Shown here piece by piece: positions 18,535 through 28,060 of a stretch of 64,000 bases of DNA. Position 1 is the stretch's first letter, and each line of letters begins with the position of its first letter. Source of the DNA: Phytomonospora endophytica (GTDB lineage Bacteria > Actinomycetota > Actinomycetes > Mycobacteriales > Micromonosporaceae); NCBI RefSeq assembly GCF_014202425.1, contig NZ_JACHGT010000004.1, positions 14,307-78,306 on the forward strand, given 5' to 3'. The translations under genes were made by a program, and so were the position numbers. Under the pieces are notes generated by a model, which saw nothing but the letters and a program-made list of their open reading frames with translations, was not told where the DNA came from and searched no databases.

Positions 18535-19557
18535 ATGCCGATGGATGAGCGCAAGCTCGACGTGCTGCGCGCGATCGTCCAGGACTATGTCGCCACCCAG
18601 GAACCGGTCGGCAGCAAGTCCCTCGTGGAGCGGCACAACCTCCGCGTGTCCTCCGCGACGGTCCGCAACGACATGGCCGTCCTCGAAGACGAGGGCTACA
18701 TCCATCAGCCCCACACCAGCGCCGGCCGCGTCCCCACCGACAAGGGTTACCGCCTCTTCGTCGACCGCCTCAGCCAGGTCAAACCACTGACGGCCGCCGA
18801 ACGCCGCGCCCTGCACCGCTTCCTCGACGGCGCCCTCGACCTCGACGACGTCGTCCACCGCACCGTCCGGCTCCTCGCGCAACTCACCCGCCAGGTCGCC
18901 GTCGTGCAGTACCCGAGCCTGTCGCGCAGCCGTGTCCGGCACCTCGAACTCGTGCACCTCACCGACAGCCGCCTCATGCTCGTGATGATCACCGACACCG
19001 GCCGCGTCGAACAGCGTCTCGTCGAACTCCCCGGCCCCGTCGCCGAGGCCGACGTCCTCACCATCCGCCGCACCGTCAACGAGAAACTCGCCGGCGCGCG
19101 CCTCACCGAGACCCCGCGACTCATCCAGTCGCTCGTCGAAGAGGCCGCCGCCGAACTGCGGCCCGCCATGACCAACCTGTCCACCGTCCTGCTGGAAACC
19201 CTCGTCGAACGACGAGAGGAGCGCCTCGCGCTCGCCGGGACGGCCAACCTCACCCGGCACGCCCTCGACTTCGCCGGATCCCTGAGGCCTATCCTCGAAG
19301 CCCTGGAGGAAGAGGTCATCCTGCTCAAGCTGCTCGGCGAGGTCGACACCTCGGCCGCCCTGCACATCCGGATCGGCGACGAGAACGAGATCGTCGGTCT
19401 CCGGGCCACCTCGGTGGTCAGCGCCGGCTACGGACCCTCGGGGGACGTCGTCGGCGGACTGGGCGTGCTCGGCCCGACCCGGATGGACTACCCCGGGACC
19501 ATCGCGGCCGTCCGCGCGGTCGCGAGGTACGTCGGCGAGGTCCTCGCCCAGAACTGA
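18535..19557 (+). CDS. hrcA: Heat-inducible transcription repressor HrcA
   Basis: 340 aa, normal for the family. N-terminal winged HTH ([20 protein letters not shown], then [16 protein letters not shown]), followed by the GAF-like and inserted dimerisation domains. HrcA represses groE/dnaK-type operons through CIRCE and is kept active by GroEL. ATG 18535 has AGGAGG 8 nt upstream; the frame is open further upstream across CIRCE, but that part is leader. The operator in front indicates autoregulation, and dnaJ follows in the same direction. Confidence 0.97.
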   Translation: MPMDERKLDVLRAIVQDYVATQEPVGSKSLVERHNLRVSSATVRNDMAVLEDEGYIHQPHTSAGRVPTDKGYRLFVDRLSQVKPLTAAERRALHRFLDGALDLDDVVHRTVRLLAQLTRQVAVVQYPSLSRSRVRHLELVHLTDSRLMLVMITDTGRVEQRLVELPGPVAEADVLTIRRTVNEKLAGARLTETPRLIQSLVEEAAAELRPAMTNLSTVLLETLVERREERLALAGTANLTRHALDFAGSLRPILEALEEEVILLKLLGEVDTSAALHIRIGDENEIVGLRATSVVSAGYGPSGDVVGGLGVLGPTRMDYPGTIAAVRAVARYVGEVLAQN

Positions 19558-19612
19558 TCACCACCTACATTCCTTGATTCGATATTGAGCTGTTGAGGCG
19601 ATGAGAGCACAC

Positions 19613-20764
19613 GTGGCCAAGGACTACTACGGAATCCTCGGTGTGGCGAAGGACGCGACCCCGGACGACCTGAAGAAGGCGTACCGCAAGCTCGCGCGGG
19701 AGTTCCACCCCGATGTGAACCCCAGCCCCGAGGCGCAGGAGAAATTCAAGGAGATCAACGCCGCGTTCGAGGTCCTCTCCGACCCGCAGAAACGGCAGAT
19801 CGTCGACCTCGGCGGCGACCCCCTCGCCCCCGGCGGCGGCGGAGGCGCCGGAGCCGGTGGCGCCGGTCCCTTCATGGACTTCCAGGACATCATGGACGCC
19901 TTCTTCGGGGCGTCCGGTCCGATGGGCGCCGGTCCCCGCCGCGGACCGCGCTCCCGTGTGCGGCCCGGTTCCGACGCGATCCTCCGCCTCGACCTGGACC
20001 TCGAAGAGGCCGCCTTCGGCCTGGAGTCGCCGATCACCGTCGACACCGCCACCGTCTGCGGCACCTGCGAAGGCTCCGGAGCGGCGGCCGGTTCGGCGCC
20101 CGTCACCTGCGACACCTGCGAAGGGTCCGGTGAGGTCCAGTCCGTGCAGCGCACCATCCTCGGCCAGATGGTGACCTCCCGGCCCTGCGCCACCTGCTCC
20201 GGCTTCGGGACCGTCATCCCCAACCCCTGCCCGAAATGCGCCGGCGACGGCCGCGTCCGCAGCCGCCGCACCCTCACCGTGAAGATCCCGGCGGGCGTCG
20301 AAGACGGCATGCGCATCCGTCTCGCGGGACAGGGCGAGGTCGGCCCCGGCGGCGGCCCCGCCGGCGACCTCTACGTCGAGATCCACGAACGGCCCCACGA
20401 CGTCTTCACCCGCAAGGGCGACGACCTCCACTGCAAGATCAAGGTCCCCATGACCGCGGCGGCGCTGGGTACGAACCTGACGCTGAAGACGCTCGACGGC
20501 GAGGAGAGCGTCGACGTCAACCCGGGGACACAGCCCGGCAGCACCCTGCGGGTGCGCGGGAAGGGCGTGCCCCGGTTGCGCGGGGGAGGGGCACGGGGGG
20601 ACCTGTTCGTGCACCTCGACGTGCGGACCCCGACGAAACTCGACGCCGAGCAAGGGGAGCTGCTGCAGAAGCTCGCACAGCTACGCGACGAGGAGATCGT
20701 CGAGGTCAAAGGCGGCGGCGGGTTCTTCTCACGGATGCGGGACGCGTTCAACGGGCACGCTTGA
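19613..20764 (+). CDS. dnaJ: Chaperone DnaJ (Hsp40)
   Basis: 383 aa type I DnaJ. The J domain holds the HPD motif (REFHPDVNP). A Gly-rich linker follows, then the four zinc-finger repeats [24 protein letters not shown] and CPKCAGDG, then the substrate-binding domains. It stimulates DnaK ATPase and holds unfolded clients. GTG 19613 ([10 protein letters not shown]) is preferred to the in-frame ATG 19601 because family members begin there. Together with hrcA it forms the CIRCE-controlled second dnaJ locus of actinobacteria (dnaJ2 type); no dnaK or grpE is adjacent. Confidence 0.96.
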   Translation: MAKDYYGILGVAKDATPDDLKKAYRKLAREFHPDVNPSPEAQEKFKEINAAFEVLSDPQKRQIVDLGGDPLAPGGGGGAGAGGAGPFMDFQDIMDAFFGASGPMGAGPRRGPRSRVRPGSDAILRLDLDLEEAAFGLESPITVDTATVCGTCEGSGAAAGSAPVTCDTCEGSGEVQSVQRTILGQMVTSRPCATCSGFGTVIPNPCPKCAGDGRVRSRRTLTVKIPAGVEDGMRIRLAGQGEVGPGGGPAGDLYVEIHERPHDVFTRKGDDLHCKIKVPMTAAALGTNLTLKTLDGEESVDVNPGTQPGSTLRVRGKGVPRLRGGGARGDLFVHLDVRTPTKLDAEQGELLQKLAQLRDEEIVEVKGGGGFFSRMRDAFNGHA

Positions 20765-20814
20765 TCTATCGGCTCGCTGCGCTCGCGATGCGGCTCGCCC
20801 GCTGGGCGGCAGAG

Positions 20815-20832
20815 TTCACCCCGCGGGGTGAA
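20815..20832. other. 18-bp perfect palindrome downstream of dnaJ
   Basis: TTCACCCCGCGGGGTGAA is fully self-complementary and lies 50 bases past the dnaJ stop codon. A 3'-end hairpin for the dnaJ mRNA is the simplest reading. The rest of the 20765-20954 gap shows no gene. Confidence 0.5.
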
Positions 20833-20954
20833 GGCCGCGGTGGCGGTTCGGCGTGTGGGCTCGCGTGACTGAAGTTCCGCGCGGGTGCGGCCCACCCGGC
20901 GCCCGCGTCGGCACCCCTGGCCCACGAGCCACGCCGTGCCCCCTCACCCACGGA

Positions 20955-20979
20955 AAAGGCGCCCCTTCGGGGCGCCTTT
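20955..20979. terminator. Intrinsic terminator between dnaJ and the globin gene
   Basis: Arms AAAGGCGCCCC / GGGGCGCCTTT with a TTC loop give an 11-bp stem with A/T-rich outer ends. It lies 9 bases from the globin stop codon and can act on both strands. It is best placed to end the globin transcript. Confidence 0.85.
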
Positions 20980-20987
20980 CCTTGGCC

Positions 20988-21449
20988 TCAAGCCGGTGAG
21001 TCCTTCTCGTCCCAGCCCCATTTCGGGACCGGGTCCGTGCTGGAGATGTCGGCCGGGGTGGCCTGGGAGACGTCCTTCGCGATCGCCGTCCCCCACTCCA
21101 GGTACGACGTCAGCCGCGCGCGCAGGTGCTCGTCCCCGGGCACGCCGACCTCGTCGGCGGCTTCGGCGAACGCCCGGACGAAGGCCGCACGCTGGTCCTC
21201 GGTGATGTGTTTGCCCGCGTGGTGGAGCAGCAGCGCCTCGTGGCCCCCGTGCTTCTCGGTGTACGTCGCCGGGCCGCCGAAGACCTCGCCCAGCCAGTCG
21301 GCCAGGTGAACCGCGTGTTCCGGACGCGGCTCCGTGCCGAACACCTGCCGCAGGACCGGGTCGGTCGTGCAGCGCCGGTAGTGGGCCTCGGCGAGTCCGC
21401 GCAGTGTGTCGCCGCCGCCGATGAACTCATAGATCGTCGGATCGCTCAT
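20988..21449 (-). CDS. Group II truncated hemoglobin
   Basis: 153 aa. The 2-over-2 globin fold is indicated by the proximal His in LHHAGKHITEDQRAAF, the paired aromatic/Trp positions of group II (YLEWGTA, G8 Trp), and AVHLADWLGEVFGGPATYTE. Such globins bind O2 or NO and are linked to oxidative and nitrosative stress protection. A C-terminal extension of about 25 residues (DISSTDPVPKWGWDEKD) is present. It is a monocistronic unit with a terminator close behind. Confidence 0.93.
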   Translation of the reverse strand: MSDPTIYEFIGGGDTLRGLAEAHYRRCTTDPVLRQVFGTEPRPEHAVHLADWLGEVFGGPATYTEKHGGHEALLLHHAGKHITEDQRAAFVRAFAEAADEVGVPGDEHLRARLTSYLEWGTAIAKDVSQATPADISSTDPVPKWGWDEKDSPA

Positions 21450-21509
21450 GTCTCCCTCTCGTCCACAGTCGCCTCTACAGCGACAGCACCCGCCGCCCTG
21501 TTCCCCGTC

Positions 21510-21923
21510 TCACGTGAACAACCGCGCCATCCCGACCGACGCGGGCATGACCTCGGCGAAGCCGTACCGCGCGTACAGCCGCCGCGCCTCGCCGTCGGCG
21601 ATCAAGGAGACGTAGGCGCCCTCGGGCATGCGCGTCTCCATCGCGGCGGTCAGCGCCGCCATGATCCGCTTCCCGAGCCCGCGCCCCTGGTGTTCGGGCA
21701 GCACGCAGATGTCGACGACCTGGAAGAAGCACCCGCCGTCGCCGATGATCCGGCCCATTCCGACCGTTTCACCGCCGTGCTCGACGACCACTCCGAACCA
21801 CGTGTTCGGCAACCCGAGCGCCGACGCCTCCACCGACTTCGCGCCCAGACCGGTCGCGCCGCGCAGATGCCGGTACTCGTCGACGGAGGGAACGCCCTCG
21901 CGCACCGCATAGTCAAGATCCAT
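21510..21923 (-). CDS. GNAT-family N-acetyltransferase
   Basis: 137 aa, a complete minimal GNAT domain. Motif A, which binds the acetyl-CoA pyrophosphate, is VLPEHQGRGLGKRIM; motif B is ARRLYARYGF. The substrate is unknown. It is divergent from rsmE, with 54 bases between the starts. Confidence 0.93.
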   Translation of the reverse strand: MDLDYAVREGVPSVDEYRHLRGATGLGAKSVEASALGLPNTWFGVVVEHGGETVGMGRIIGDGGCFFQVVDICVLPEHQGRGLGKRIMAALTAAMETRMPEGAYVSLIADGEARRLYARYGFAEVMPASVGMARLFT

Positions 21924-21977
21924 GCCGCCAGCCTATGGACGCCCGGCCATCCCGGGGCCGTGGGCTAACGTCGCGGC

Positions 21978-22706
21978 ATGAGCGCACCGCTGTTCCTGGT
22001 CGACGCCCTGCCCGCGCCCGGCGTCTACCGCCTCGACGGTCCCGAGGGCCGCCACGCCGCCGACGTCCAGCGCCTCCGCGAAGGCGAGCGTCTCCTCCTC
22101 GCCGACGGCGACGGCGGCGTCTGCCCCGCGACGGTCACCGCCGCCGAGAAGGGCGCCCTGATCCTCGACGTCGGCGCGGCCGGCCGTGAACCCGAGCCGT
22201 CGCCGAGCCTGACGGTCGTGCAGGGCCTGGCGAAAGGCGACCGCGGCGAACGCGCCGTGCAGGCCATGACCGAGGTCGGCGTCGACGTGATCGTGCCGTG
22301 GTCGGCGTCGCGTTCGGTGGTGCAGTGGCGCGGCGACCGCGGCGACAAGGCCCACGCCAAATGGGCGGCGACCGCGCGCGAGGCCGCCAAACAGGCCCGC
22401 CGCGCGCGCGTCCCGAAGCTCGCCGCGACAGCGTCGACGAAGGCGGTCGCCGCGCGCATCGCCTCCGCCGCCGCCGCGTTCGTCCTGCACGAGGAGGCCA
22501 CGGCCGCCCTGTCGACGGCCGAACTGCCCGCCGACGGCGAGTACGTGCTCGTCGTCGGACCGGAGGGCGGCGTGTCGGGCGACGAACTCGCGGTCTTCGA
22601 GGCCGCCGGTGCCGTCCCGGTGCGGCTCGGCCGCGAGGTCCTGCGGACCTCGACGGCGGGGGTGGCCGCGCTGGCGGCCCTGTCGGTGCGGCTCGGGCGG
22701 TGGTGA
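21978..22706 (+). CDS. rsmE: 16S rRNA m3U1498 methyltransferase RsmE
   Basis: 242 aa SPOUT methyltransferase. N-terminal PUA-like part (YRLDGPEGRHAADVQRLREGE), then the knotted SAM-binding domain with GPEGGVSGDEL and LGREVLRTSTA. It methylates N3 of U1498 in 16S rRNA. The order dnaJ-rsmE-HIT-phoH is conserved in actinobacteria. TAACGT lies exactly 6 nt before the ATG and no ribosome site is seen, pointing to a leaderless mRNA. Confidence 0.96.
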   Translation: MSAPLFLVDALPAPGVYRLDGPEGRHAADVQRLREGERLLLADGDGGVCPATVTAAEKGALILDVGAAGREPEPSPSLTVVQGLAKGDRGERAVQAMTEVGVDVIVPWSASRSVVQWRGDRGDKAHAKWAATAREAAKQARRARVPKLAATASTKAVAARIASAAAAFVLHEEATAALSTAELPADGEYVLVVGPEGGVSGDELAVFEAAGAVPVRLGREVLRTSTAGVAALAALSVRLGRW

Positions 22707-22713
22707 CGGGCCC

Positions 22714-23397
22714 TCAGTGCCCGCCCAGCGCCGTCACCATCAGCTCCCCGACCCGCGTCGCCGACGCCGGGTTCTGCCCCGTGACGAGGCGCCCGTCGGC
22801 GATCGCGTGCGGGGCCCACTTCTCCGCCGCGACATAGTCGGCGCCGCGCTCGCGCAGCCTCGACTCCAGCAGGAACGGCACGGTCGCGGTGAGCCCGACG
22901 GCCTCTTCCTCCTCGTTGGTGAACCCCGTCGCCCGCCTCCCCTTCACCAGGAACGAGCCGTCGCTCAGCCGCAGGTTCACCAGCGCCGCCGGGCCGTGGC
23001 ACACCGCGCCGACCACGCCGCCGCGCTCGTAGATCCCCGCCGCCAGCGACAGCAGCGCCTCATCGCCGGGGAAGTCCCACATCGCGCCGTGCCCGCCGAC
23101 GAACAGGATCGCGTCGAAGTCGCCCGCCTTGAGCCGGTCGGGCGTGAAGGTGTCGGCGACCTTCTCCGACAGCACCGGATCGTCGAGGAAGGCCCGCGCC
23201 ACCGGATCCTTCGCGGCCTCGTCGACGCCGTCGGCGGGCGGCCGCCCGCCTTTCGGGGACACGAAGTCGAGCTCGTAGCCGAACTTCGCGAAGGCCGCCG
23301 CCGGATGGGCCGCCTCCGAGACGTAGTAACCCGTCGGTTCGCCGGTGTCGCCGAGCTCGCCGTGGCTCGTGAGGGCGAGGAGGACGTGCTTGGACAT
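22714..23397 (-). CDS. DJ-1/PfpI-family protein (Hsp31/glyoxalase III-like)
   Basis: 227 aa with the class I glutamine amidotransferase-like fold. The nucleophile elbow AVCHGPAAL holds the reactive Cys, and GGHGAMWDFPGDEAL carries the family's Gly-His stretch. The size and the YYVSEAAHPAAAF segment match the Hsp31-like group, some of which convert methylglyoxal to lactate or act as deglycases. GGGAG precedes ATG 23397. It is inserted between rsmE and the HIT gene on the opposite strand. Confidence 0.9.
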   Translation of the reverse strand: MSKHVLLALTSHGELGDTGEPTGYYVSEAAHPAAAFAKFGYELDFVSPKGGRPPADGVDEAAKDPVARAFLDDPVLSEKVADTFTPDRLKAGDFDAILFVGGHGAMWDFPGDEALLSLAAGIYERGGVVGAVCHGPAALVNLRLSDGSFLVKGRRATGFTNEEEEAVGLTATVPFLLESRLRERGADYVAAEKWAPHAIADGRLVTGQNPASATRVGELMVTALGGH

Positions 23398-23514
23398 GAG
23401 GTCTCCCTTCCTGGGCCTCCAGTGGACGACACGCGGCACGCCGCCGGTGGCCGAACCGCGAAACGGCCGCCACCGCCGCAGCGCCCGCCCACCCGCCCGG
23501 ATAACATCCCCGGC

Positions 23515-23859
23515 ATGGCGGACTGTCTGTTTTGCCGGATCGTCGCGGGTGAGATCCCCTCGGCGACCGTCCTCGAAACCCCGCGCGTCCTCGTCTTCCG
23601 CGACATCTCGCCCAAGGCGCCCACGCATCTCCTCGCCATCCCCAAGGACCACCACGTCACCATCGCCGAACTCGCCGGGGCCGACCCGGCCCTCGCCGGT
23701 GAACTCCTGGCGGCGGCCGGGCGGGCCGCCGAGGCCGAAGGGCTCGACGGCGGCTACCGCCTCATCGCCAACACCGGCGACGACAGCGGCTGGGAAGTCC
23801 GGCACGTGCACGTCCACGTTCTCGGCGGCGAACCACTCGGTCCGCTCCTGGCGCGGTGA
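23515..23859 (+). CDS. HIT-domain nucleotide hydrolase
   Basis: 114 aa, HINT-branch histidine-triad protein. The N-terminal CLFCRIVAGEIPS with two Cys and the C-terminal triad HVHVHVLGG are diagnostic. HINT proteins hydrolyse AMP-lysine/AMP-N compounds. TAACAT stands 7 nt before the ATG with no ribosome site, another leaderless pattern. It is upstream of phoH, as in related genomes. Confidence 0.95.
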   Translation: MADCLFCRIVAGEIPSATVLETPRVLVFRDISPKAPTHLLAIPKDHHVTIAELAGADPALAGELLAAAGRAAEAEGLDGGYRLIANTGDDSGWEVRHVHVHVLGGEPLGPLLAR

Positions 23860-23986
23860 AGCGCGCCAATCTCGGTCGACGCCGCCCGCCCCCGCAGCGA
23901 TAAGATGTACTCCCGATCAACTAGGGCCACGCGTCGTGGTCCCCGGTAGTGAGAGCAGGTGGCTCAAGGCCCGCCGGGCCGTGCCT

Positions 23987-25963
23987 ATGTCCGAGCATTC
24001 GTCCTCCGCGACGCCTCCCCAATCGCAACTGAAGATCACTGTCGCGGACCCGCAGACGATGGTCAGCCTGCTCGGATCGAACGACGAGATCCTGCGCTAC
24101 CTCGAACGCAGCGTTCGCAGCGACGTGCACGTCCGCGGCAACGAGATCACCCTCTCGGGCACGCCCAAGGACGTCGCCGACACCGAGCGGCTCTTCAACG
24201 AGCTCATCGCCGTGGTCGGCAAGGGCGAACCCGTCACCATCGACGTGGCCCGCCGCACGCTCGGCATGCTGGAGAAGTCCGGCGAGGGCGACGAGAGCCC
24301 CGCCGAGGTCCTCACCCTCAACATCCTGTCCCGCCGCGGCCGCACGATCCGGCCGAAGACGATGGGCCAGAAGAAGTACGTCGACGCCATCGACGAGCAC
24401 ACCATCGTGTTCGGCATCGGCCCGGCCGGTACGGGCAAGACCTACCTCGCGATGGCCAAGGCCGTCCAGGCCCTCCAGGCCAAGCAGGTCACCCGCATCA
24501 TCCTGACCCGCCCGGCCGTCGAGGCCGGCGAGCGCCTCGGCTACCTGCCCGGCACGCTCTTCGAGAAGATCGACCCCTACCTGCGGCCGCTGTACGACGC
24601 GCTGCACGACATGGTCGACCCCGACTCGATCCCGCGCCTGATCACCAACGGCACCATCGAGGTCGCGCCACTGGCCTACATGCGCGGCCGCGCGCAGCCG
24701 GTGTCGACGCCCGTCCTCACGCCCGAGGGCTGGCGCCCGATCGGTGAGCTCCAGGTCGGCGACCTCGTCGTCGGCTCGAACGGCGAACCGACGCCGGTCC
24801 TCGGCGTCTACCCGCAGGGCGAGAAGGACGTCTTCCGGATCCGCACCCGCGACGCCGCGTCCACGGTCGCCACCGGCGATCACCTGTGGACCGTCGACGA
24901 CGGCGAGGTCAAGACGACCGCCGAGCTCATCGAGGGCCTCCCCGAGGCCGGCGCCTACCGGCTGCCGCTGCTCAGCGGCCCGGCCTACCTCCCGGCACGC
25001 GAGACCAGCGTCGACCCCTACGAGCTCGGGCTGCGCCTGTGGGACGGGTGTCTCGACACCGTCGCCGCCGGTCAGCGTGAGAACGAGGCGGTCGGGCTGG
25101 GCCGGATCGTCCGGGCCCGCACCGAGATCCCCGGCGGCCTCGGCCTGACCGGCGTGTGCCCCGACACCGCCTTCGTCCCGGCCGACTACCTGCACAACAC
25201 CCACGACGTGCGTCTCGCGGTCCTCCAGGGCCTCCTCGACGCCGACGGCCGGGTAGCGACCCTGCCCGGCTCCTCCGTCGGTGAAGGGCGCGTCAGCGTC
25301 CGCTACATCACGCCGTCGACGCAGCTGCGCGACGACCTGCGCTACCTCGTGCGCTCGCTGGGCGGCGTGGTCGACACGCGCGTCCGCAACAACGCGCACA
25401 CCCTCGACATCCGGCTCCCCGCCGGCGTCGAGCCCTTCCGCCGCGCCCGCAACGCCGACAAGTACCGCGCGGCCGGGCAGGCCTGCCCGGAACGGCACAT
25501 CGTCGGCATCGAGCCCGAGGGCCGGGCCGAGGCGGTGTGCATCCAGGTCGCGGCCGCCGACTCCCTGTACGTGACCGAGGACTTCATCCTCACCCACAAC
25601 ACCCTCAACGACGCGTTCATCATTCTCGACGAGGCGCAGAACACCACGCCCGAGCAGATGAAGATGTTCCTCACCCGCCTCGGTTTCGGATCCAAGGTGG
25701 TCGTCACCGGCGACATCACCCAGATCGACCTGCCGGGCGCGTCCGTCAGCGGGCTGCGCATCGTCCGTGACATCCTCCACAACGTCGAGGACGTGCACTT
25801 CTCCACGCTGGGCAGCGCCGACGTCGTGCGGCACCGCCTCGTCGGCGACATCGTCGACGCCTACGAGAAGTGGGACGCCGAGCGCGAGCAGGACGAGGAC
25901 CAACGGCCCGGGCACGGGCAGCAGAGGCCGCGACGGACCGACCGCCGGTCCGGACGGCAGTGA
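23987..25963 (+). CDS. phoH: PhoH-family ATPase interrupted by an intein
   Basis: 658-aa precursor: extein parts 1-235 and 539-658 join to a 355-aa PhoH, the normal size. Walker A is [16 protein letters not shown], and the Walker B region [11 protein letters not shown] follows directly after the intein. PhoH-like ATPases are linked to RNA metabolism and often sit beside ybeY, as here. Without splicing the Walker A and B segments are about 300 residues apart, so the ATPase should be inactive. The start is uncertain: ATG 23987 or GTG 23981, neither with a clear ribosome site. C-terminal tail is Arg/Gln-rich. Confidence 0.95.
   Translation: MSEHSSSATPPQSQLKITVADPQTMVSLLGSNDEILRYLERSVRSDVHVRGNEITLSGTPKDVADTERLFNELIAVVGKGEPVTIDVARRTLGMLEKSGEGDESPAEVLTLNILSRRGRTIRPKTMGQKKYVDAIDEHTIVFGIGPAGTGKTYLAMAKAVQALQAKQVTRIILTRPAVEAGERLGYLPGTLFEKIDPYLRPLYDALHDMVDPDSIPRLITNGTIEVAPLAYMRGRAQPVSTPVLTPEGWRPIGELQVGDLVVGSNGEPTPVLGVYPQGEKDVFRIRTRDAASTVATGDHLWTVDDGEVKTTAELIEGLPEAGAYRLPLLSGPAYLPARETSVDPYELGLRLWDGCLDTVAAGQRENEAVGLGRIVRARTEIPGGLGLTGVCPDTAFVPADYLHNTHDVRLAVLQGLLDADGRVATLPGSSVGEGRVSVRYITPSTQLRDDLRYLVRSLGGVVDTRVRNNAHTLDIRLPAGVEPFRRARNADKYRAAGQACPERHIVGIEPEGRAEAVCIQVAAADSLYVTEDFILTHNTLNDAFIILDEAQNTTPEQMKMFLTRLGFGSKVVVTGDITQIDLPGASVSGLRIVRDILHNVEDVHFSTLGSADVVRHRLVGDIVDAYEKWDAEREQDEDQRPGHGQQRPRRTDRRSGRQ
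24692..25600 (+). other. Class 3-type intein with LAGLIDADG endonuclease domain, inside phoH
   Basis: 303 residues replace nothing in PhoH: the flanks AYMRGR and TLNDAF are contiguous in intact homologues. The first residue is Ala, not Cys or Ser. The class 3 WCT set is present: His64-Leu-Trp66 (block B), Cys283 (block F) and Thr301 just before terminal His302-Asn303; the +1 extein residue is Thr. A compact homing-endonuclease domain shows both motifs, LGLRLWDG (112-119) and LQGLLDADG (178-186), each with its acidic residue. Splicing is inferred. Confidence 0.93.
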
Positions 25964-25978
25964 CGCGGGGGGAACGCC

Positions 25979-26440
25979 ATGTCCATTGAGATCGCCAACG
26001 AGTCCGGGCACGAGGTCGACGGCGACACCATCCTCGAAGTGGCGCGTTTCGCGCTCTCCGAGATGGGCGTCAACCCGCTCGCCGAACTGTCCGTCCTGCT
26101 CGTCGACGTCGACTACATGACCGAGCTCAACCACCGCTGGATGGGCGGCACGGGCCCGACCGACGTGCTCGCCTTCCCGATGGACGAGATGCCCGTCGAC
26201 CGGGGCCCGAACTCCGACGAACCGGCCTCCCCGGCGCTGCTCGGCGACGTCGTGCTCTGCCCGGAGGTGGCCGCGAAGCAGGCCGTCGCGGCGGGGCACA
26301 CCGCCGCCGACGAGATGCACATGCTGACCGTGCACGGCGTCCTGCACATCCTCGGTTACGACCATGCCGAGCCCGAGGAGGCCAAGCGCATGTTCGGTCT
26401 CCAGGGCAAGCTGCTAGAGGATTGGCGACGAACGCGCTGA
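25979..26440 (+). CDS. ybeY: Endoribonuclease YbeY (rRNA maturation factor)
   Basis: 153 aa. The zinc-binding motif [11 protein letters not shown] is complete, and the upstream [21 protein letters not shown] is the family core. YbeY acts in 16S rRNA 3'-end maturation and ribosome quality control. It lies 15 bases after phoH and overlaps the next start (TGATG), so phoH-ybeY-corC-cdd-like-era form one likely operon. Confidence 0.97.
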   Translation: MSIEIANESGHEVDGDTILEVARFALSEMGVNPLAELSVLLVDVDYMTELNHRWMGGTGPTDVLAFPMDEMPVDRGPNSDEPASPALLGDVVLCPEVAAKQAVAAGHTAADEMHMLTVHGVLHILGYDHAEPEEAKRMFGLQGKLLEDWRRTR

Positions 26441-27735
26441 TGTCGACCCCCACGCTGCTCGGCGTCGCCGTCGCCCTGGTCGTCCTGGCCGGACTGTCGG
26501 CGATGACCGACGCGGCACTGTCCCGGATCTCCCCGGCCCGCGCGGCCGAGCTGGCCCGGGACGGCGTCCGGGGCGCGACCGGCCTGCAGGCCATCGCCGA
26601 GGACCGCCCCCGCTACATCAACCTGCTTCTCCTGCTGCGGCTGGCCTGCGAACTGACCGCGACGACCCTGGTCGCGCTGACCACCTTCGACGCCTGGGGC
26701 ATCGGCTGGGCGGCGACGCTCACCACCGCCGGGTCGATGCTCGTGGTGTCCTACGTCGTCATCGGCGTCGGGCCGCGCACCATCGGCGTCCAGCACGCCT
26801 ACCCGGTCGCGCTGGCCTCCTCGGCGATCGTGCGCTTCCTCGGCCGTGCCTTCGGGCCGCTGACGCGGCTGCTGATCCTCGTCGGCAACGCCGTCACACC
26901 CGGCAAGGGCTTCCGTGAGGGACCGTTCGCGACCGAGACCGAACTGCGCGAACTCGTCGACATCGCCGAACAGCGCGGTGAGGTCGAGCACGGCGAACGG
27001 CAGATGATCCACTCGGTCTTCCAGCTCGGCGACACGATCGTCCGCGAGGTCATGGTCCCGCGCACCGAGATGGTGTGGATCGAGGCCGACAAGACCGCCG
27101 CGCAGGCCCGCGCGCTCGCGCTGCGCTCGGGTTTCTCGCGGATCCCCGTCGTCGGCGAGGACATCGACGACATCCGCGGCGTGGTCTACCTCAAGGACCT
27201 GATCCGGCTGCCCGTCGGCGGTGACGACGCCAAGGTCGGCGACATCATGCGCGAGGCGACCTTCGTGCCGGAGTCGAAACCCGTCGACGACCTGCTCCGC
27301 GAGATGCAGTCGGCGCGTGTGCACATCGCCGTCGTCGTCGACGAGTACGGCGGCACGGCCGGGCTGGTCACCATCGAGGACATCCTCGAAGAGATCGTCG
27401 GCGAGATCACCGACGAGTACGACGTGGAGCGCGCCCCCGTGCAGCGGCTCGCCGACGGGTCGGTGCGAGTCACCGCGCGCCTGTCGGTGGAGGACCTGGG
27501 CGAACTGTTCGGCCTCACCCTGCCCGAGGAGAACGTCGAGACCGTCTCCGGCCTGCTCGCGCAGGCACTGGGGAAGGTGCCGATCCCCGGTGCCGAGGCC
27601 GTCGTGGAGGGCTTGCGCCTGACCGCGGAGGGCACCACCGGGCGACGCAACCGCATCGACACGGTCCTGGTGCGGCGCGAGCCCGCCGAGGACGCCGACG
27701 ACAAGGCCGAGAAGAGGATGGGCGCGGATGCCTGA
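26440..27735 (+). CDS. CNNM/CorC-type membrane protein with CBS pair
   Basis: 431 aa. An N-terminal DUF21 membrane domain with about four helices is followed by a linker helix (ETELRELVDIAEQRGEVE), two CBS domains (DTIVREVMVPRTEMVWI; DYIRG-like DDIRGVVYLKDL), VVDEYGGTAGLVTIEDILEE, and a CorC_HlyC C-terminal domain. The family is linked to Mg2+/Co2+ export, not hemolysis. ATG 26440 overlaps the ybeY stop; a TTG at 26422 is also in frame. Order ybeY-corC-era is conserved. Confidence 0.93.
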   Translation: MSTPTLLGVAVALVVLAGLSAMTDAALSRISPARAAELARDGVRGATGLQAIAEDRPRYINLLLLLRLACELTATTLVALTTFDAWGIGWAATLTTAGSMLVVSYVVIGVGPRTIGVQHAYPVALASSAIVRFLGRAFGPLTRLLILVGNAVTPGKGFREGPFATETELRELVDIAEQRGEVEHGERQMIHSVFQLGDTIVREVMVPRTEMVWIEADKTAAQARALALRSGFSRIPVVGEDIDDIRGVVYLKDLIRLPVGGDDAKVGDIMREATFVPESKPVDDLLREMQSARVHIAVVVDEYGGTAGLVTIEDILEEIVGEITDEYDVERAPVQRLADGSVRVTARLSVEDLGELFGLTLPEENVETVSGLLAQALGKVPIPGAEAVVEGLRLTAEGTTGRRNRIDTVLVRREPAEDADDKAEKRMGADA

Positions 27736-28060
27736 ACTCCCTGAATTCACCGCCGAGGACAACAAGCTGCTGATCCTGGCGCGCGGCGCCCGCGGGCGCA
27801 TCGGCGCCGAGACGGGCGCGGCCGTGCGCGACGGGGACGGGCGCACCTACGCGGCCGCGTCGGTGACACTGCCGGGGCTCGAACTGTCCGGCCTGCAACT
27901 GGCCGTCGCCAACGCCGTCGCCGCCGGAGCCGAGGAGCTGGAGGCCGCCGTCGTGGTCACCGCGGGGGAGGTCGACGAGGGCGGACTTTCGGCCGTACGT
28001 CACTTGTCCTCGGCCGCGCCGGTGTACGTCGCCGACCCGGACGGCACAATACGAGAATGA
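27728..28060 (+). CDS. Cytidine deaminase-like fold protein without zinc ligands
   Basis: 110 aa. It sits where actinobacteria carry a small 'cytidine deaminase' gene between corC and era. The fold is suggested by the spacing of TGAAVRDGDGRTYAAASV and SGLQLAVANAVAAGAEELEA. The zinc-binding HAE/CAE and PCxxC motifs of true deaminases are absent: there is no Cys in the protein at all. So it is unlikely to be a deaminase of the standard type. It overlaps corC by 8 bases and era by 4 (ATGA). Confidence 0.75.
   Translation: MPELPEFTAEDNKLLILARGARGRIGAETGAAVRDGDGRTYAAASVTLPGLELSGLQLAVANAVAAGAEELEAAVVVTAGEVDEGGLSAVRHLSSAAPVYVADPDGTIRE
28045..28050 (+). promoter_or_regulatory. CACAAT -10 hexamer 6 nt before era
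   Basis: CACAAT then 6 bases then ATG. The same arrangement precedes the genes at 28995, 34839 and 36395. It would give era its own leaderless transcript inside the operon. Confidence 0.5.
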
